Source of the DNA: Eretmocerus hayati
Taxonomy: Eukaryota; Arthropoda; Insecta; Hymenoptera; Aphelinidae
DNA length: 64,000 bases
Assembly (NCBI GenBank): GCA_029851415.1
Contig: CM056744.1
Span: 91,003,907-91,067,906, forward strand
Direction: 5' to 3'
Shown: one piece after another, positions 58,114-64,000 of the stretch
How the letters are laid out: each line of letters begins with the position of its first letter
How positions within the stretch are numbered: position 1 is the first letter of the stretch
Made by a program: the position numbers and the translations under genes
The notes under the pieces: model-generated
What the model was told of the DNA's origin: nothing
What the model saw: the letters and a program-made list of their open reading frames with translations, nothing else
The model's database searches: none

Positions 58114-61100
58114 CCTGATAATTCATGTCAGTGAAGTTTTGATCGATCATGGATCGAATTTTTTTTTTGCTCTATTTGTTCGGAAATTTCCTCAGGAACA
58201 CGATGAAATGTTCAGAATTCCAGTCCGAGGTTTAAATCATGTCTAAAAAAAGGTTTTTGTATCAAATAATTTTTTTTCTCGGTAGCTACTAGCCGGAGAC
58301 CGGTGAAAAGTGACCAGTTTTGTCAAAGGAGTCAAAAGACACACCACAGAATTTTTTCCGACCAGATCGGTTGCTGGGAAGACCTGGGGATGGGGCTCAG
58401 AATTCGAGCGATTTTCACATTTATGTCGATTTTTTGGAAGTTATGGGTCGGAGACCGATAAATACTCCCGGAAAATATTTTCCGATTGGAAATATACACC
58501 CATATAATTTTTCGACCCGATCGATCGCTGGGAACACCCAAAATCGATACAATAGAAGGTCCGAAATGGGGTTTTTGTACGTTTTTTTGGAGGTTATGGC
58601 CAGGAGACCGGTGAATTCATCAGCATTATATTGTTACGTTGGAAATATATGCATATAATTTTTTTCAACCCGATCGATTGCTGGGAACACCCAGAATCGA
58701 TACAAAAGGAGGTCCGAAATGGGGTTTTTGTCCGTTTTTTTTGGAGGTTATGGCCAAGAGACCGGTGTATACTCTCGGAATTAGTTGCTTGATGAAGGAT
58801 GGTACTACAGATTTTTTTCCGACCAGATCGGTTGCTGGGAAGACCTGGGAATGGGGCTCAGAATTCGAGCCATTTTCACATCTATGTCGATTTTTTGGAG
58901 GTTATGGGTCGGAGACCGATAAATACTCCCGGAAAATATTTCCGATTGGGAATATACACCCATATAATTTTTCGACCCGATCGATCGCTGGGAACACCCA
59001 AAATCGATACAATAGAAGGCCCGAAATGGGGTTTTTGTACGTTTTTTTGGAGGTTATGGCCAGGAGACCGGTAAATTCATCAGCATTATATTGTTACGTT
59101 GGAAATATATGCATATAATTTTCTTCAACCCGATCGATTGCTGGGAACACCCAGAATCGATACAAAAGGAGGTCCGAAATGGGGTTTTTGTCCGTTTTTT
59201 TGGAGGGTATGGCCAAGGGACCGGTGTATACTTTCGGAATTAGTTGCTTGATGAAGGATGGTACCACAGATTTTTTTTCGACCAGATTGGTTGCTGGGGA
59301 AACCTGGAAACGGAGCTCAGACTTCGAGCGATTTCCGCTTCTATGTCGATTCTCTAGAGGTTATGGGTCGGAGACCGATAAATATCCCCGGAAAATATTT
59401 CCCAATTGGAAATACACACCCATATACATTCTCGACCTGATCGATCGCTGGAAACACCCAAAATCGATACAATAGAAGGTCCGAAATGGGGTTTTTGTCC
59501 GTTTTTTTGGAGGTTATGACCGGGAGACCGGGGAATTCATCAGCATCGTATTGTTCCGTTGAAAATATATGCACATAATTTTTTTCAACCCGATCAATTG
59601 CTTGGAACACCTATAAATCGGAAAATATTTCCCGAGAGTATTCATCGGTCTCCGACCAATAACCTCCAAAAAATCGACATAGAAGTGATAATCGCTTGAA
59701 GTCCGAGCCCCATTTCGAGGTTTTCCCAGCAACCGATCTGGTCGAAAAAAAATCTGTGGTACGATCCTTCATCAAACAACTAATTCCGAAAGTATACACC
59801 GGTCTCTTGGCCATAACCTCCAAAAAAACGGACAAAAACCCCATTTCGGACCTCCTATGGTATCGATTTTCGGTGTTCCCAGCAATCGATCGGGTTGAAA
59901 AAAAATATATGCATATATTTTCAACGTAACAATATAATGCTGATAAATTCACCGGTCTCGTGGCCATAACCTCCAAAAAAACGTACGAAAACCTCATTTC
60001 GGACCTTCTATTGTATCCATTTTGGGTGTTCCCAGCGGTCGAACGAGTCGAAAAATTATATGGGTGTATATTTCCAATCAGAAAACATTATCCGACAGTA
60101 TTTGTCGGTCTCCGACCCATAACCTCCAAAAAAACGTACAAAAACCCCATTTCGGACCTCCCATTGTATCGATTTTGGGTGTTCCCAGCGATCGATCGGG
60201 TCGAAAAATTATATGGGTGTATACTTCCGATCGGAAAATATTTCCCGAGAGTATTTATCGGTCTCCGACCAATAACCTCCGAAAAATCGACATAGAAGTG
60301 ATAATCGCTTGAAGTCCGAGCCCCATTACGAGGTTCCCAGCAACCGATCCGGCCGAAAAAAAATCTGTGGTACGATCCTTCATCAAGCAACTGATTCCGA
60401 AAGTATACACCGGTCTCTTGGCCATAACCTCCATAAAAACGGACAAAAACCCCATTTCGGACATCCTATTGTATCGATTTTGGGTGTTCCCAGCGATCGA
60501 TCGGGTTGAAAAAAAATGTATGCATATATTTCCACCGTAACAATATAATGCTGATAAATTCACCGGTCTCGTGGCCATAACCTCCAAAAAAACGTACAAA
60601 AACCCCATTTCGGACCTTCTATTGTATCCGTTTTGGGTGTTCCCAGCGATCGATCGGGTCGAAAAATTATATGGGTGTGTATTTCCAATCGGGAAATATT
60701 TTCCGACAGTATTTATCGGTCTCCGACCCATAACCTCCAAGTAAACGTACAAAAACCCCATTTCGGACCTTCTATTGTATCGATTTTGGGGGTTCCCAGC
60801 GATCGATCCGGTCGAAAAATTATATGGGTGTATATTTCCAATCGGAAAATATTTTCCAACAGTATTTATCGGTCTCCGACCCATAAGCTCCAAAAAAACG
60901 TACAAAAACCCCATTTCGGACCTCCCATTGTATCGATTTTGGGTGTTCCCAGCGATCGATCGGGTCCAAAAATTATATGGGTGTATATTCCCAATCGGAA
61001 AATATTTCCCGAGAGTATTCATCGGTCTCCGACCCATAACCTCCAAAAAATCGACATAGAAGTGATAATATCTCGAAGTCCGTGCCCCATTTCGAGGTTT

Positions 61101-61978
61101 TCCCAGCAACCGATCTGGTCGAAAAAAATCTGTGGTACGATCCTCCATCAAGCAACTGATTCGGAGAGTATACACCGGTCTCTTGGCCATAACCTCCAAA
61201 AAAACGGACAAAAACCCCATTTCGGACCTCCTATTGTATCGATTTTGGGTGTTCCCAGCAATCGATCGGGTTGAAAAAAATTCTATGCATATATTTCCAA
61301 CGTAACAATATAGTACTGATAAATTCACCGGTCTGCTGGCCATAACCTCCAAAAAAACGTACAAAAACCCCATTTCGGACCTCCTATTGTATCGATTTTG
61401 GGTGTTACCAGCAATCGATCGGGTTGAAAAACATTCTATGCATATATTTCCAACGTAACAATATAATGCTGATAAATTCACCGGTCTGCTGGCCATAACC
61501 TCCAAAAAAACGTACAAAAACCCCATTTCGGACCTTCTATTGTATCGATTTTGGGTGTTCCCAGCGATCGATCGGGTCGAAAAATTATATGGGTGTATAT
61601 TTCAAATCGGAAAATATTTTCCGACAGTATTTATCGGTCTCCGACCCATAACCTCTAAAAAATCGACATAGATGTGAAAATCGCTCGAATTCTGAAACCC
61701 ATTTCCAGGTCTTCCCAGCAATCGATCTGGTCGAAAAAAATTCTGTGGTGTATCTTTTGACTTCTTCGACAAAATTGGTGACTTTCCACCGGTCTCCGGC
61801 TAGTAGTTACCGAGAAAAAAAATTATTTGATACAAAAACCTTTTTTTAGGCATGATTCAAACCTCGGACTGGAATTCTGAACATTCCATCGTGATCCTGA
61901 GGAAATTTCCGAACAAATAGAGCAAAAAAAAAAAATTCGATCCATGATCGATCAAAACTTCACTGACATGATAATTCC
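58114..61978. mobile_element. 3.9-kb foldback element with monomer arrays
   Basis: The outer ends mirror each other for about 200 bases (GATAATTCATGTCAGTGAAG... and complement; GCCGGAGACCGGTG... next). Inside are monomers of about 155 bases sharing GAGGTTATGG, GGAGACCG, CCCGATCGAT, GCTGGGAACACCC and CCGAAATGGGGTTTTTGT. Three monomer types alternate (GATAAATACTCCC, GAATTCATCAGC and GTATACTCTCGG types), making a higher-order unit of about 470 bases. They run forward to about 59612 and reversed from 59617 to about 61770. Long inverted repeats made of tandem subrepeats are typical of Foldback elements. Frames of up to 423 codons (60255-61526, minus) and 213 codons (60633-61274, plus) are open because monomers keep a period near a multiple of three; both strands being open argues against a gene. 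Confidence 0.85.
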
Positions 61979-62254
61979 AGGTTTTCCAGGCCCCTAAATT
62001 GAAATTTCCAGTCACAAAAAGGATCCAATGGAGAAGAATGGAAGCGTTGATCGAAAATTTGCTGTCACGAAATCAAACCTTTCTCTCCAGAGAAAGTAAA
62101 ATAAGAATGTCATGAGATAATTTGAATATTGCGCTCTTCAAACTGAATGAAGTTCAAAACAATATAAGATTTCTAGAAGTAAAGCTTTACATCATATAGG
62201 TACAGTACACGAGGTGCTCCACACGTGTGGAAACAACATGAATTTATTTCGAGA

Positions 62255-63019
62255 AGCTACACTGTAAAAAATTTCTGTGGGAAAACACAGTTCGGTCCTG
62301 GTCGGATTTTTATCCAGTCGCGAACACTGTGAGTTGACAACACGCTTGGGAAATCACAGTGCATGACTGTACAGCTGTGCGTAGTCACCACCGAGTTTGG
62401 GTTTATACCAGCGGCGCTGTGCTCTCACAGCTGAACAGTGAAAATCCACCTGTCGACAGGTTTATCACAAGGGCGTGAAGCATAACAAAACAGAAAAACT
62501 TCACCCGTCCCTTGCGATCGCATACCAATAACCCAGTAAATCGTTTAAATTGTAGGAGTGTATTGAGGATTTGATGTATAGCTCTGATCTGAAGAGTTGC
62601 ACAATGAGGAGTAGATTCATAGAGAAGTGCGACTCATCTATAAGGTGCACCCCTCGAAGATGACGCCGACGACTCGGAGCAGCGAGCTTCAACGCGGGTT
62701 ATGGCGGGATTCGAGCGTTCTCTCTCGCGCCGACTGCCTCGCCGCGCCGTGTGGCGCCGTGCTGCGGCGGATTCACAGATCACTTGGGTTTTGCTCAGTG
62801 AGACGCGGAAAACCCAGTTCGGTGCAATGCAAAACCCACGTTTCGCGTTGTGAAATACCAGTACTCGAGACTGGATAAAAAACCGACCCGGTACGATCAC
62901 GGTGTTTTCACAGCTACGCCTGTGGATCCTCCGACAAAATAGAGCTCTGACAGGGTTCAGCATTGGGATTACCCAGTACTAAAGTGGAAATTCACACAGA
63001 AATTTTTTACAGTGTAGCT
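62255..63019. mobile_element. CACTGTAAAAAATTTCTGTG-ended MITE, 765 bp
   Basis: AGCTACACTGTAAAAAATTT...CTGTG at the left is mirrored exactly by the right end (AAATTTTTTACAGTGTAGCT). Inner GGTTTT and CACAG-rich blocks recur. ACACTGTAAAAAATT termini are, from memory, widespread in insects. Frames in the GC-rich middle (62627-62963) lie on both strands and are not called. Confidence 0.8.
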
Positions 63020-63314
63020 CAAAATGAATCCATTTTTGTAAATTTCTATGATTAAGTCACGAATTCCCTGAGATTTTCTTGATTTCCGGTGTCAAAATAA
63101 CTTCCCTGAGAATTCCCTGATTTCTAGGTTCGGTAGACACCATGACTCTTCTCAGTGGACCAAATGACCTTACAAAGCTCTAAAACGAGATACTCGAGAA
63201 TTTCAGAGTGCTACATGAGAGAAACCCAGTGCAGGCAAAAGTAGGGAGCAGGTGTGCGATTGCTGATTTTCGTCTTACACTCATTGCACCAAAATGGAAT
63301 GAAAGAATTGGGTG

Positions 63315-63969
63315 ATGGATCTTACCTTTAGTTTTGTTTTTGAGCAACTTCGCAAGTTTCTTGATAATGTAAGTGATCCGATTGGATTTGAGATGTTCCT
63401 AGCGAGTGTACATCAATATTTCGCGGGACAGATCATCGAAATGCAGTATTATGTTCGCGTGGCACTCATCATCAGCATGAAATTTGATGCTTCCGCTCAA
63501 TCTCACTGGAGTTTTACAACTTTCTCTAACGTCACGTAATCCCCAAATTTCATCTCCTAAAACAATCAGTTAGGTAAATGTGAACAGCAAAAGAGTCGCA
63601 AAATCAAATCATAATTCTCTGGAGAATATAGATAGAGGTAAGTAATATACCCACTACACCAATGTCAAAGCTACAGAAGAAAGCTCGACTTTTGATCAGG
63701 GTAAACAAAGCCTTCTCGAATTCGTTGGAATTGAGATAGTTTCGGAGCAAAAAGATACCAGCTACTTTGAGGGAATTAAAAAGTCCACTGTGGGACAGAC
63801 CAACATCCTCTGCACAGGCTACCATTATCTCGAGCTCATGCATCAGATTGTAGAGGAGCGTACCCAGGGCACGATGGAAACAAAGCAAAGGTCGCCAGTA
63901 CTAGTGCAGGCTCTTTCTTTTCAGCTCTGGAGGCTCTTATCATGGCCGATTGCAGTTTACGTCGTCTGA
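63315..63969 (+). CDS. Possible gene at right edge
   Basis: Exon 63315-63368 starts at ATG and encodes MDLTFSFVFEQLRKFLDN up to a strong AAT|GTAAGTG donor (phase 0). Exon 63700-63969 has a CTTTTGATCAG acceptor, starts in phase 0 and is open for 89 codons to TGA (GIKKSTVGQTNILCTGYHY; LMHQIVEERTQGTMETKQR). A possible middle exon, 63571-63636, has a perfect GAG|GTAAGT donor but would end in phase 1 and break the frame, so it is left out. No family is recognised. A minus-strand frame (63604-63888) overlaps; the plus reading has the more protein-like composition. Confidence 0.33.
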
Positions 63970-64000
63970 TGTCGAGTACATTCGCCATCTCAATTATACG

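Noticed and set aside
60633..61274. 213-codon plus-strand frame in the foldback array
   Set aside because: It overlaps the 423-codon minus frame in the same monomers, so openness reflects the repeat period.
58114..61978. CRISPR-like array
   Set aside because: Repeats are ~155 bp, have no unique spacers, and reverse orientation midway; this is eukaryotic foldback DNA.

Overview
The window is eukaryotic nuclear DNA. Its small exons have GT...AG introns, there are poly(A)-signal hexamers and no operons, and the spacer is dense with short inverted-repeat transposons. The style (introns from a few hundred bases to a few kb, many TTAA-, TA- and TTA-flanked non-autonomous DNA elements, a foldback element) fits an invertebrate, most likely an insect; the species cannot be read from it. 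No tRNA, rRNA or CRISPR array was seen. Most long reading frames are open by chance or lie in repeats, so genes were sought by joining splice sites in compatible phase.

The best-supported gene is on the minus strand at 6804-9946. Three exons join in phase 0 into an 83-residue secreted protein with one saposin A-type domain, whose four cysteines have the family spacing and are split over two exons. Its 2.6-kb second intron carries a 1.26-kb palindromic element. Weaker models, each resting on splice sites and an open frame, are: a small secreted protein at 1350-1692 (+); a zinc-finger-like protein at 31305-32091 (+); a cysteine-rich two-exon model at 33855-35721 (-); an Ig-like exon at 37127-37290 (+); a right-edge gene at 63315-63969 (+); and single-exon candidates at 4671-5028 (-), 12855-13120 (+), 14620-14966 (-), 39222-39377 (+) and 49068-49376 (-). 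A broken transposase-like fragment lies at 53017-53505.

Mobile DNA dominates the rest. Palindromic or terminal-inverted-repeat (TIR) elements lie at 3015, 3848, 7644, 15034, 16163, 26101, 27612, 29051, 34085, 35864, 37931, 43297, 45613, 46099, 46894, 52555, 58114 and 62255. Several are nested: three levels at 16163-18393, a self-insertion at 29051-30740, and one family inside another at 34085-35201. The 2.2-kb inverted duplication at 43297-45453 has a hairpin-rich GC end, a TATA box and two converging reading frames kept open in both arms. The 3.9-kb element at 58114-61978 is a foldback-type structure whose halves are opposed arrays of ~155-bp monomers in a higher-order pattern. A GGCTGG-type minisatellite fills 54010-55190.
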